Positions 54,738-63,373 of a stretch of DNA of 64,000 bases are shown here, in pieces; position 1 is the first letter of the stretch; each line of letters starts with the position of its first letter. The stretch covers positions 1,550,001 through 1,614,000 of the forward strand of contig NZ_JACCFV010000001.1 of NCBI RefSeq assembly GCF_013410545.1, in the 5' to 3' direction. The stretch is from Pseudoclavibacter chungangensis. Lineage in GTDB: Bacteria > Actinomycetota > Actinomycetes > Actinomycetales > Microbacteriaceae. The notes under the pieces are model-generated. The model was not told the DNA's origin and ran no database searches. It saw only the letters and a program-made list of their open reading frames with translations. Both the position numbers and the translations under genes were made by a program.

Positions 54738-55925
54738 GTGGAGTACAAACAACTTGGCGATGTCGGCACGGTCGTGCGGGGGAAGCGTTTCGTCAAAGAT
54801 GACATGATCGACGCGGGTGTCCCGTGCGTTCACTATGGTGAGATATATACCAAGTACGGCATTTCTGCAGTTCAGAGCATCTCCTACGTATCGCATGAAC
54901 GTGCACGCACACTTCGCTTCGCGCAGCAGGGCGACGTGATCATGGCATCAGCTGGCGAGACGATCGAAGACATTGGAAAGTCTGTCGCATGGTTGGGGAG
55001 TGAACCCATCGCGATCCATGATGCGTGCTATGCGTTCTCGAGCTCTATGGACCCCAAGTTTGTGTCGTACTTCTTCGCTTCCCGCTCGTTTAGAGACCAG
55101 ATTAGGCGAAGCATCTCCTCCTCAAAGATCTCGTCGATCTCGACGCAGAACGTTGCGAAGGCACGCATCCCGGTTCCACCACTCGAGGTGCAGCGCGAGA
55201 TCGTGCGAGTATTGGATAAGTTCACTCAGCTGGAAGCGGAGCTGGAAGCGGAGCTGGAAGCGGAGCTGGAAGCGCGGCGCGCCCAGTACAAGCACTATCG
55301 CGACGAACTCGTGGGTGCCAACGGTAGGCGAAGAATCAGGCTCGCCGATCTAGGGACATTCGTTCGAGGCCGCCGGTTCACCAAGAATGACGTCGTTGAG
55401 TCGGGTATCCCAAGCCTCCGCTACGGAGAGATCTACACTGCCTACGGGACTTCTGCGACACAGGCCTTGCGGAATGTTCGAGCCGAGCTGCGGGATCAGC
55501 TTCGTTATGCGCAACCCGGCAGCGTTGTGTTCGCTGGCGTCGGCGAGACAGTCGCAGACGTGGGGAAGGCAGTGGCTTGGCTCGGTGAAGAGCCGATCGC
55601 GACGCACGACGACACGTTTACTTTTAGCTCCGAGCTCAACCCGAAGTACGTGGCATATGCGGTTCAGACTGCTGATTTCCATCAGCAGAAGGAGCGCCAC
55701 GTGTCGCGCGCAAAGGTCAAGAGGTTGTCGGCGATGGGTCTTGGCGCGATTGAGATCCCTGTGCCATCGCTAGAGGAACAGGAATCAATCGTCCGCTCGC
55801 TTGACAAGTTTGACGCTCTTGTGGGCGACATCAGTACCGGTCTCCCGGCAGAACTCGCTGCCCGTCGCAAGCAGTACGAGCACTACCGCGATCGGCTGCT
55901 GACGTTCAAGGAGCTGGCGTCGTGA
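54738..55925 (+). CDS. hsdS: Type I specificity subunit HsdS, 3' part downstream of the IS element
   Basis: Target-recognition subunit that selects the DNA site for HsdM and HsdR. From GTG 54738 the frame gives 395 residues, only the first 15 being lost to the insertion. Two target-recognition domains are evident: TRD1 (LGDVGTVVRGKRF, HYGEIYTKYG) and TRD2 (LADLGTFVRGRRF, RYGEIYTAYG). Their similarity implies similar half-sites. They are joined by a helical linker with four LEA(E/R) repeats. It overlaps hsdR by GTGA. Whether it is translated depends on a promoter inside or near the element; a fully inactive allele is the alternative. Confidence 0.85.
   Translation: MEYKQLGDVGTVVRGKRFVKDDMIDAGVPCVHYGEIYTKYGISAVQSISYVSHERARTLRFAQQGDVIMASAGETIEDIGKSVAWLGSEPIAIHDACYAFSSSMDPKFVSYFFASRSFRDQIRRSISSSKISSISTQNVAKARIPVPPLEVQREIVRVLDKFTQLEAELEAELEAELEARRAQYKHYRDELVGANGRRRIRLADLGTFVRGRRFTKNDVVESGIPSLRYGEIYTAYGTSATQALRNVRAELRDQLRYAQPGSVVFAGVGETVADVGKAVAWLGEEPIATHDDTFTFSSELNPKYVAYAVQTADFHQQKERHVSRAKVKRLSAMGLGAIEIPVPSLEEQESIVRSLDKFDALVGDISTGLPAELAARRKQYEHYRDRLLTFKELAS
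55229..55274 (+). repeat. 12-bp tandem repeat in the HsdS linker
   Basis: Nearly four copies of GCTGGAAGCGGA, coding for LEAE-LEAE-LEAE-LEAR in the central helix between the two recognition domains. In EcoR124 systems the count of a similar 4-residue repeat sets the spacer length of the target. Confidence 0.9.
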
Positions 55926-58900
55926 GTGATGCGCCGGCGCGCACGTACGATCCGATCGCTGTCTCTTCGGAGAGCACGGTCGTCGCTGAGTATGTTCATG
56001 ATCCGTCGCAGGCTGATGCGTATCAGTCGGAGTCTGCGCTCGAAAGGGAGATGATTCGACTCCTCGAGGTGCAGGCTTACGACTACCTGCCGATCACATC
56101 GGAGACAGATCTGGTCGCGAACCTCCGCATGCAACTCGAGAAGGTCAACAGGATGACCTTCTCGGATGCCGAGTGGGAGCAGTTCTTCACGACGAAGATC
56201 GCAAGTGCCAACGACGGCATCATCGAGAAGACCGTGCGCGTCCAAGAGGATCACGTCCAGATCCTCAGGCGCGACGACGGGACGACGAAAAACATCGCAC
56301 TGATCGACAAGACGAACATCCACAACAACCGGCTGCAGGTCATCAACCAGTACGAAATCGGCCGGTGCAAGGGTGACGCCTGCGAGGACGGCGCGAAGTA
56401 TGCCAACCGTTACGACGTGACCGTGCTCGTCAACGGTCTGCCGATGGTGCACATCGAGCTGAAGCGTCGCGGCGTGGATATCCGCGAGGCTTTCAACCAG
56501 ATCAATCGCTACCAGCGCGACAGCTTCTGGTCGGGCTCGCGCCTGTTCGAGTACGTGCAGCTGTTCGTGATCAGTAACGGCACGCTCACGAAGTACTACT
56601 CCAACAGCACTCGCAACAGGCACCTGGCCGAGCAGAAGAAGTCTGGCGGTGCCGGCAAGGGCAGGAAGACGAGTAACTCGTTCGAGTTCACCAGCTGGTG
56701 GGCCGATGCGAACAATAAGCCGATCACGGAGCTGACGGCGTTCGTGAAGACGTTCTTCGCGAAGCACACGTTGCTGAACATCCTGACGAAGTACTGCGTG
56801 CTCACCGCGGATCGCGACCTGCTGGTGATGCGGCCGTACCAGATCGTCGCGACCGAGCGGATCCTGCAGAAGATCCAGATCTCGACGAACTACAAGACGC
56901 TCGGCACACTCGACGCCGGAGGATACGTCTGGCACACGACCGGCTCGGGTAAGACGCTCACCTCGTTCAAGGCAGCGCAGCTCGCATCGAAGATGCCGAG
57001 TGTGGACAAGGTGCTGTTCGTCGTCGACCGCAAGGACCTCGACTACCAGACGATGCGCGAGTACGACCGGTTCGAGAAAGGGGCGGCGAACTCGAACACG
57101 TCCACGGCGGTGCTGAAGAAGCAGCTTGAGGACCGTGGTGCGCGGATCATCATCACGACGATCCAGAAGTTGTCGACGTTCATCAAGGCGAACAAGGGCC
57201 ACGAAGTCTTCTCGGGCCACGCGGTGATCATCTTCGATGAGTGCCACCGGTCGCAGTTCGGCGACATGCACACCGACATCACCCGCGCGTTCAAGCGGTA
57301 CAACCTGTTCGGGTTCACCGGCACGCCGATCTTCGCCGCGAACGCCGGCAGCGGCGGGAACCCTCAGCTGCGCACGACCGAGCAGGCGTTCGGCGACAAG
57401 CTGCACACGTACACGATCGTCGACGCCATCACAGACAAGAACGTGCTGCCGTTCCGGATCGACTACATCAACACCATCAAGGTCGGGAACCCCGACGACT
57501 CACAGGTGTCAGCGATCGACCGTGAGCGAGCGCTTCTGGACGTGCGTCGTATCCGGGACGTCGTGGCGTACACCCTGGAGCACTTCGATCAGAAGACGAA
57601 GCGCTCATCGAGCTACGAACACGCAGTCGTGACGAACGTCGCCGACTCGGTGCGGGGCCGGCGTCAGGCGGAGGCACTCAAGGAGCGGAAACGAGTTCGC
57701 GGATTCAACGCGCTGTTCGCTACCGCGTCGATCGACGCCGCGCGCCGTTACTACAACCAGTTCCAGCTGCAGATGGAGGAGCTGCCACCGGACAAGCGGC
57801 TGAAGGTCGGCTTGATCTTCAGCTACGGTGCGAACGAGGCCGAAGCCGACGGAATCCTCGATGATGAAGCGTTTGACACCGATGCGCTCGACCGTGACTC
57901 GCGCTCGTTCCTGGAAGACGCGATCCAGGACTACAACGACATGTTCGGCACCAGCTACGACACGAGCGCCGACCGGTTCCAGAACTACTACAAGGACCTG
58001 TCGCAGCGGATGAAGAACCGCGAGATCGACCTGGTCATCGTGGTGAACATGTTCCTCACCGGCTTCGACGCGACGACACTGAACACGCTGTTCGTCGACA
58101 AGAACCTACGCGCCCACGGCCTGATCCAGGCGTACTCGCGCACGAACCGCATCCTCAACTCGGTGAAGACCTACGGCAACATCGTCGCCTTCCGCGACCT
58201 CGAGGAAGAGACGAACGCCGCGCTGGAGCTGTTCGGCAACAAGGACGCCCGCGGCGTCGTCCTGCTGAAACCGTACGGCGACTACTACGGCGAGTACGTC
58301 GACAAGGTCACCGAGCTGCTCGCGCGTTTCCCGATCGGGCAGCAGATCGAGGGGGAGCAGGCGCAGAAGGACTTCATCCAGCTGTTCGGCGCGATGCTGC
58401 GGCTGCAGAACATCCTCACGTCCTTCGACGACTTCGACGGCAACGACCCACTCACCGAGCGACAGCGGCAGGACTACACCAGCATCTACCTGCGGCTTCG
58501 CGATGAGTTCACGCGCGATCGTGACGGCGACAGAGAAGTCATCAACGACGACGTCGTGTTCGAGATCGAGCTCGTCAAGCAGGTCGAGATCAACGTCGAC
58601 TACATCCTCATGCTCGTCGAGAAGCTCCGCGCCGAGAAGGGCGACGGCGACGACAAGGAAGTCCGCGCCGAGATCACCCGCGCCGTCGACGCGAGCCCGA
58701 CCCTCCGCAGCAAGCGCGACCTCGTCGAGGACTTCGTCGAGTCGGTGTCGCTGCAGGGCGCGGTCGATGAGCAGTGGCAGGCGTATATCGCCGCGAAGCG
58801 AGAGGCCGAGCTTCAAGAGCTCATCGAAACGCACAAGCTCAAGCTGGAGCAGACGCGGTCGTTCGTGGATGCCGCGTTCCGGGACGGCCAGCTGCGCACA

Positions 58901-59056
58901 GCGGGCACCGAGATCACCCGCATCCTGCCACCCGTGTCGCGGTTCAACCGCGAGTCCAACCATGGCGACAAGAAGAAGCGGGTCATCGAAGCGCTCTCCA
59001 GGTTCTTCGAGCGGTTCCGGGGACTTGCCACTGGGGGTGGGGAGCCTGGGGACTGA
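55922..59056 (+). CDS. hsdR: Type I restriction endonuclease subunit HsdR
   Basis: DNA-cleaving and translocating subunit, 1,044 residues. The N-terminal nuclease domain shows the PD-(D/E)xK part in HIELKRRG (Glu179, Lys181). The helicase core has Walker A TTGSGKT (Lys344), the DECH box (Asp439), and the motif III-like FTGTPIF; a C-terminal helical region ends in KKKRVIEALSRFFERF. It is complete and starts with GTG 55922, overlapping hsdS by GTGA. Restriction would need an intact HsdS, which is in doubt here. Confidence 0.95.
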   Translation: MSDAPARTYDPIAVSSESTVVAEYVHDPSQADAYQSESALEREMIRLLEVQAYDYLPITSETDLVANLRMQLEKVNRMTFSDAEWEQFFTTKIASANDGIIEKTVRVQEDHVQILRRDDGTTKNIALIDKTNIHNNRLQVINQYEIGRCKGDACEDGAKYANRYDVTVLVNGLPMVHIELKRRGVDIREAFNQINRYQRDSFWSGSRLFEYVQLFVISNGTLTKYYSNSTRNRHLAEQKKSGGAGKGRKTSNSFEFTSWWADANNKPITELTAFVKTFFAKHTLLNILTKYCVLTADRDLLVMRPYQIVATERILQKIQISTNYKTLGTLDAGGYVWHTTGSGKTLTSFKAAQLASKMPSVDKVLFVVDRKDLDYQTMREYDRFEKGAANSNTSTAVLKKQLEDRGARIIITTIQKLSTFIKANKGHEVFSGHAVIIFDECHRSQFGDMHTDITRAFKRYNLFGFTGTPIFAANAGSGGNPQLRTTEQAFGDKLHTYTIVDAITDKNVLPFRIDYINTIKVGNPDDSQVSAIDRERALLDVRRIRDVVAYTLEHFDQKTKRSSSYEHAVVTNVADSVRGRRQAEALKERKRVRGFNALFATASIDAARRYYNQFQLQMEELPPDKRLKVGLIFSYGANEAEADGILDDEAFDTDALDRDSRSFLEDAIQDYNDMFGTSYDTSADRFQNYYKDLSQRMKNREIDLVIVVNMFLTGFDATTLNTLFVDKNLRAHGLIQAYSRTNRILNSVKTYGNIVAFRDLEEETNAALELFGNKDARGVVLLKPYGDYYGEYVDKVTELLARFPIGQQIEGEQAQKDFIQLFGAMLRLQNILTSFDDFDGNDPLTERQRQDYTSIYLRLRDEFTRDRDGDREVINDDVVFEIELVKQVEINVDYILMLVEKLRAEKGDGDDKEVRAEITRAVDASPTLRSKRDLVEDFVESVSLQGAVDEQWQAYIAAKREAELQELIETHKLKLEQTRSFVDAAFRDGQLRTAGTEITRILPPVSRFNRESNHGDKKKRVIEALSRFFERFRGLATGGGEPGD

Positions 59057-59162
59057 GGTCAGCACGAAGGGCGCTGGCGGCACAGCCGCTCACGCGCCAC
59101 AATCTGCGCATTCAGCCAGGCACGCAAGGGTGCGGCATGTTCGAGTATCTCGGCCTGGCCGT

Positions 59163-59468
59163 TCAACCGCGCACCGCTTCGGCCACGGCCGTCTTGATCC
59201 GCGCGGCCAGATCGTCGACGAGTTGCTGGCACAGCGCGATCCCGGCCGCACCGTCCTGCTCTTGCCGGCACTCGGACAAGCGTGCCTCGTCGATCGGGAT
59301 CCGCTTGGCGAATCCACGAGTGGTGCTGACCTCGATGTATGCGCCGGTCTCACCGGGCCCGTCGGCTCCCAGCCGCATCTTCACAGGAGTGTCCCACGGG
59401 ACGTCGGACGTCTGCATCGCCGCGTTGCCGAAGTTGGACGCGCTCGTGTTGAACGGGCTGCTGATCAT
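59163..59468 (-). CDS. Hypothetical protein in the island
   Basis: A 101-residue protein I do not recognise, starting MISSPFNTSASNFGN, with a mixed alpha/beta look and a C-terminal helix (CQQLVDDLAARIKTAVAEAV). A good AAGGAGG lies eight bases before the ATG, which is the main reason to accept it; an earlier in-frame start at 59552 would add 28 residues. It points against hsdR and has no partner gene. Could be a small regulator, immunity or excision-related protein, but nothing in the sequence decides. Confidence 0.6.
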   Translation of the reverse strand: MISSPFNTSASNFGNAAMQTSDVPWDTPVKMRLGADGPGETGAYIEVSTTRGFAKRIPIDEARLSECRQEQDGAAGIALCQQLVDDLAARIKTAVAEAVRG

Positions 59469-59792
59469 CAATGCCCCTCCTTCCTCGAATGCTCGGCGAT
59501 CTCGCAGTGTGGCACCGTTCGGCGAAACCACCACCTCGCTCGGTGTGTCCAACGTTCCAATCTACATTGCAGGACCGCCCGCATCCCCGTCAGCACGCTA
59601 CCTGGACAAGTGCCGGAGCCGTCTCGATCTCATCGCAGTTCGGCGCTTCGGCATCCTCACTCACTGCGATACAAAAGCCAGAGTCGTCGCTATCGGTATG
59701 ATCTATCCAATTGCTCATGCGATAAGCGCTTATGCCGTTGTGCCTGGTCAGGCGCGGTTTCCTTGCAGCCGATCGTAGCCGGACAACACATC
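59469..59792. other. Gene-free stretch at the right end of the island
   Basis: About 320 bp without a gene, moderately AT-richer near the edge. It contains the 12-bp palindrome ATAAGCGCTTAT at 59722-59733, about 60 bp from the junction; possibly an origin, recombination or regulator site. It may also hold the promoter of the 101-residue gene. Confidence 0.5.
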
Positions 59793-60203
59793 AACGTGGG
59801 GGCCGCGTTCCGGGCGGCGGCCGGCCTCGGGGCCGACGCCGTGCTCGTGACCGAGCGCTGCGCCGACCCGCTGTACCGCCGCAGCGTCCGCGTGAGCATG
59901 GGCACCGTCCTGCAGGTGCCGTGGACGCGACAGCCTGGCTGGGCCGATTCCGCTCGGCTCCTGCACGACCACGGGTTCACGATCGCCGCGATGGCCCTCG
60001 ACGAGCGGGCGGTGGACCTGCGCGAGTTCTCGGCGCACCGTCCGGAGCGCGTCGCGCTCGTCCTCGGTACCGAGGGCGACGGCCTCACCCACCAGGCGCT
60101 GCGCCACGCCGACACGACCGTCGTGATCCCCATGCACGGCGGCGTGGACTCGCTCAACGTCTCGGCCGCGAGCGCGGTCGCGCTCTACACACTCACCGGC
60201 TGA
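59793..60203 (+). pseudogene. Displaced host 3' half of the TrmH gene
   Basis: From AACGTG (59793) the sequence gives NVGAAFRAAAGLGADAVLV, motif 2 VLGTEGDGLT and motif 3 PMHGGVDSLNVSAASAVALY, ending at 60203. Joined to residues 1-133 of the hybrid gene it would restore an uninterrupted protein of about 267 residues, so this is the original C-terminal knot domain cut off by the island. It lacks the N-terminal domain and a good start codon and is presumably not functional. Confidence 0.85.
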
Positions 60204-60267
60204 CCGCCCGGCAGGACGGTCGCGCCCCCGGGGTCGGTCCGGTCCCCGCGGCGTGCCCGCGGGCGCA

Positions 60268-61347
60268 TCAGGGGGTCGCGTCGGCGCGCCCGTCCGATGC
60301 ACCACGCTCTGGATCGTCCCCGAGGCCGTCCGGGGCGGGGAGGCGTGCGCCCTCGACCTCGGCCGGGCCGTCGGCCTGCGCCACGACGTCAGCGGCATCG
60401 AGCGGTCGAGGCGCGTCGACCTCGTGGATCTCGTCGATCGGCGTCGCGACGTCGCCCTGCGGCGCCGCACGCCCGGCGTCGGGCGCGCCCGAACGGGCCA
60501 CGTGCTCGGTGGCCTGCGTGCCGAGCTGCTCGGCGAGGAGGTCGAGCGGCAGCGGTTCGGGACGCTTGGGCTGCAAGTTGTCGCCCGACGACTGGTGTCG
60601 GATGCGCCGCAGTACCCACGGTACGAGGAACTCGCGCGCCCACACGATGTCCTGTGTGCGTGCCTCGCGCCAGCGCGCGGGACGCACCGGCTCGGGCTGG
60701 AGTTCGCGCAGATCGTTGTCGACGTTGAGTGCGCGCAGCACCATGCGGGCGACCTCGTGGTGTCCGTACGGGTTCAGGTGCAGGCGGTCGGACGTCCACA
60801 TCTTCGCGTTCTGGATGGACCGCAGCGCCCACTGGTCGGCGACGACGCAGTCGTGCTCCGCCGCGATCGCGCGAACGTTCTCGTTGTAGATGGCGACCTT
60901 GCCGCGCATCTGCGAGAAGACGGGTGCGAACTGCGTGTCGACGCCCGTGAACACGACGACGGTCGCGCCCGTCGCACGGAGCCTCGCGATCGCCCGCTCG
61001 AAGCGCGCCGAGATCGCATCCGCATCTGCCCCCGGGCGGATGAGGTCGTTGCCCCCGGCCGAGATCGTGACGAGGTCGGGGTGGAGGGCGATCGCGGGCT
61101 CGATCTGCTCGGCGACGATCTGGTCGAGGAGCCGACCACGGATCGCGAGGTTCGCGTAGGCGAAGTCCGGATGGTCCGCGCCGAGCGCCTCGGCCACGCG
61201 ATCGGCCCAGCCGCGAAGCCCGTTCGGTGCGGACGGTTCCGGGTCGCCGACCCCCTCGGTGAACGAATCACCGAGTGCGACGAACCGGCGCCAGGGGTGC
61301 CGCTCGTGTTCCACGTCCCGTTCCCGACCGTTCGTGTCCGCGTTCAT
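60268..61347 (-). CDS. SGNH/GDSL-type hydrolase
   Basis: A 359-residue SGNH esterase/lipase. Block I FVALGDSFTEGVGD carries the catalytic Ser, block III is SAGGNDLIRPG and block V is DRLHLNPYGHHEV with the Asp and His. The fold occupies about residues 18-235; the remaining about 120 residues are a Pro/Ala/Asp-rich tail with no membrane helix seen. No signal peptide is evident. Probably an acyl-esterase; substrate unknown. ATG 61347 is the first in-frame start that keeps the block I spacing. Divergent from the helicase pair. Confidence 0.88.
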   Translation of the reverse strand: MNADTNGRERDVEHERHPWRRFVALGDSFTEGVGDPEPSAPNGLRGWADRVAEALGADHPDFAYANLAIRGRLLDQIVAEQIEPAIALHPDLVTISAGGNDLIRPGADADAISARFERAIARLRATGATVVVFTGVDTQFAPVFSQMRGKVAIYNENVRAIAAEHDCVVADQWALRSIQNAKMWTSDRLHLNPYGHHEVARMVLRALNVDNDLRELQPEPVRPARWREARTQDIVWAREFLVPWVLRRIRHQSSGDNLQPKRPEPLPLDLLAEQLGTQATEHVARSGAPDAGRAAPQGDVATPIDEIHEVDAPRPLDAADVVAQADGPAEVEGARLPAPDGLGDDPERGASDGRADATP

Positions 61348-61404
61348 CCACGACCCTCCGTTCGCTGCACCGCGCCGTCCGCGGGTGCGGGTACCCTCGT
61401 CTGC

Positions 61405-61542
61405 ATGTCCGCCACCCACCTGCTGTCCATCATGGACGACGACCGCACCGAAACCCTGCGAGACCCGGCGGCACACCGCGAGCAGGGCGGCGGGCGCTCG
61501 CACGCCGCCGCGACGCGAGGGGGCGCGGGCCTCGATGACTGA
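61405..61542 (+). CDS. Short 45-residue ORF overlapping the helicase start
   Basis: ATG 61405 lies seven bases after TACCCT, as expected for a leaderless message. The 45-residue product (MSATHLLSIMDDDRTETLRD then Arg/Ala/Gly-rich) has no known motif. Its stop lies eight bases inside the helicase gene, so its translation could feed the helicase start, which lacks a good ribosome binding site. Real but unknown small protein or leader peptide. Confidence 0.45.
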   Translation: MSATHLLSIMDDDRTETLRDPAAHREQGGGRSHAAATRGGAGLDD

Positions 61543-63373
61543 CGCCGCGACGACAGCGGCGAACGGCGGCGACGCCCCCGACTCCGGGCGGGAGCGGTTC
61601 GGGCACGCCGTCGGCACCTATGCCGCCGAACACCTCTCGCCGGCGTTCCCGCAGCGTGCGCCGTGGGGCACGAGCAAGAACCTGCGCGCGTGGCAGGCCG
61701 AGGCGATCTCGAAGTACTTCGAGACCGAGCCGAAGGACTTCCTCGCCTCCGCGACGCCGGGCGCCGGGAAGACGACGTTCGCGCTGCGACTCGCGGCCGA
61801 GCTGCTCTCGCGCCGCACCGTGAACCGCATCATCGTCGTCGCGCCGACTGACCACCTGAAGACGCAGTGGGCCGAGGCCGCCGACCGCGTCGGCATCCGG
61901 CTCGACCCGAAGTTCTCGAACAACGACGGCGCGCCATCGCGCGAGTACCACGGCGTCGCCGTCACCTACGCGCAGATCGCCTCGAAGCCGTCGGTGCACG
62001 ACCACCTCACCGCCTCGTCGCGCACGCTCGTCATCCTCGACGAGGTGCACCACGGCGGCGACACGCTCAGTTGGGGCGACGGCATCCGCGAGGCGTTCCG
62101 CTTCGCCGAACGGCGGCTCTCCCTCACGGGAACACCGTTCCGCAGCGACACGGCGCCGATCCCGTACGTCACCTACCAGCCCGACGAGGAGGGCATTCGC
62201 ACCTCCGTCACCGACTTCAGCTACGGCTACGGGCGTGCGCTCGCCGACGGCGTCGTGCGTCCCGTGCTGTTCATGTCGTACGCCGGCAACGTGCGCTGGC
62301 GCGACACGTCGGGCGAGGAGATGGCGGCCGGGCTCGCCGAGGACAACACGAAAGACATCACCTCGCAGGCGTGGCGCACGGCGCTCGACCCCGAGGGGCA
62401 GTGGATGCCGCAGGTGCTGCGCGCCGCCGACCGACGCCTCGACGAGGTGCGCGCCGAGGTACCCGACGCGGGTGGCCTCGTGATCGCCACCGACCACGCG
62501 GCCGCGAAGGGCTACGCGGCGCTGCTCGAATCGATCACGGGCACGAGGCCCGCGCTCATCCTCTCCGACGACCGCGGCGCGTCCGATCGCATCTCGAGCT
62601 TCGCGGCGTCCGACGAGCGTTGGATGGTCGCCGTCCGCATGGTGTCGGAGGGTGTCGACGTGCCCCGCCTCGCGGTCGGCGTGTACGCGACGAACGCGTC
62701 CACCCCGCTGTTCTTCGCCCAGGCGATCGGCCGATTCGTGCGCGCCCGACGCAAGGGCGAGGTCGCGACCGTCTTCGTGCCGAGCGTGCCACAGCTCACG
62801 AACCTCGCGCACGCGCTCGAACTCGAACGCGACCACGCGCTCGACCGCCGCACGGACGGTGGCGACGAGAACGAGAACCTCGACGACGCGCTCCTGGAGG
62901 AGGCCGAGGCGGGAGACCGGGCGAGCGACGAACTCGAACGGTTCACGTTCGAACCGATCGCGTCCGAGGCCGTGTTCGACAAGGTGCTCTACGACGGCGG
63001 CGACTTCGGCTACGCGGCCGAGGTCGGCTCGGAAGAGGAGCTCGAGTACCTCGGCCTGCCGGGCATCCTCGAGGTCGAACAGGTGCGATCGCTGCTCTCG
63101 CAGCGGCAGGCGAAGCAGGGTCGCATCCAGGAGGCCAGGGCGCAGAAGGGCATCGAGCCGCCACCCACGACGAAGCCGCTGTTCCGCAACCTCAAGGAAC
63201 AGCGCCAGCTGCTCAACAGCCTCGTCGGCGCCTACTCCAAGTTGTCGGGCCAACCCCACGGCGTGATCCACGCCGAGCTGCGCCGCTCGTGCGGTGGCCC
63301 CGCGGTCGGGCAGGCGACCGTGACGCAGATCCAGTCCCGCATCGAACTGTTGCGCAAGCGCATGCACTCCTGA
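61535..63373 (+). CDS. DEAD/DEAH-box helicase (superfamily 2)
   Basis: A 612-residue SF2 helicase. Walker A is in SATPGAGKTTFALR, motif II is LDEVHHGG (DEVH), motif III SLTGTPFRSD, and motifs V-VI are VSEGVDVPRL and QAIGRFVRARRKG, giving a complete two-domain core; the last about 200 residues are mainly helical and charged. DNA repair or RNA role unknown; it is a type I-like translocase without a nuclease domain. Starts at ATG 61535, overlapping the small ORF by eight bases. Confidence 0.88.
   Translation: MTDAATTAANGGDAPDSGRERFGHAVGTYAAEHLSPAFPQRAPWGTSKNLRAWQAEAISKYFETEPKDFLASATPGAGKTTFALRLAAELLSRRTVNRIIVVAPTDHLKTQWAEAADRVGIRLDPKFSNNDGAPSREYHGVAVTYAQIASKPSVHDHLTASSRTLVILDEVHHGGDTLSWGDGIREAFRFAERRLSLTGTPFRSDTAPIPYVTYQPDEEGIRTSVTDFSYGYGRALADGVVRPVLFMSYAGNVRWRDTSGEEMAAGLAEDNTKDITSQAWRTALDPEGQWMPQVLRAADRRLDEVRAEVPDAGGLVIATDHAAAKGYAALLESITGTRPALILSDDRGASDRISSFAASDERWMVAVRMVSEGVDVPRLAVGVYATNASTPLFFAQAIGRFVRARRKGEVATVFVPSVPQLTNLAHALELERDHALDRRTDGGDENENLDDALLEEAEAGDRASDELERFTFEPIASEAVFDKVLYDGGDFGYAAEVGSEEELEYLGLPGILEVEQVRSLLSQRQAKQGRIQEARAQKGIEPPPTTKPLFRNLKEQRQLLNSLVGAYSKLSGQPHGVIHAELRRSCGGPAVGQATVTQIQSRIELLRKRMHS

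Larger units (their letters stand above)
50501..59798. mobile_element. Restriction-modification island inserted in the TrmH gene
   Basis: About 9.3 kb of foreign DNA splits a host TrmH-family gene right after the codons for Asn-Val. AACGTG is present at both edges (50495-50500 left, 59793-59798 right), so a short core duplication is possible. The left end carries a replacement 3' half of the gene, in frame; the displaced host half is at the right. The cargo is hsdM, mrr, hsdS with an IS30-type element inside, hsdR and one unknown gene. Parts are less GC-rich than the flanks, especially hsdS. No integrase or recombinase other than the IS30 transposase is present. Confidence 0.85.

Noticed and set aside
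50501..59798. Prophage
   Set aside because: No capsid, terminase, portal, tail, lysis or integrase gene is present; the content is restriction genes.
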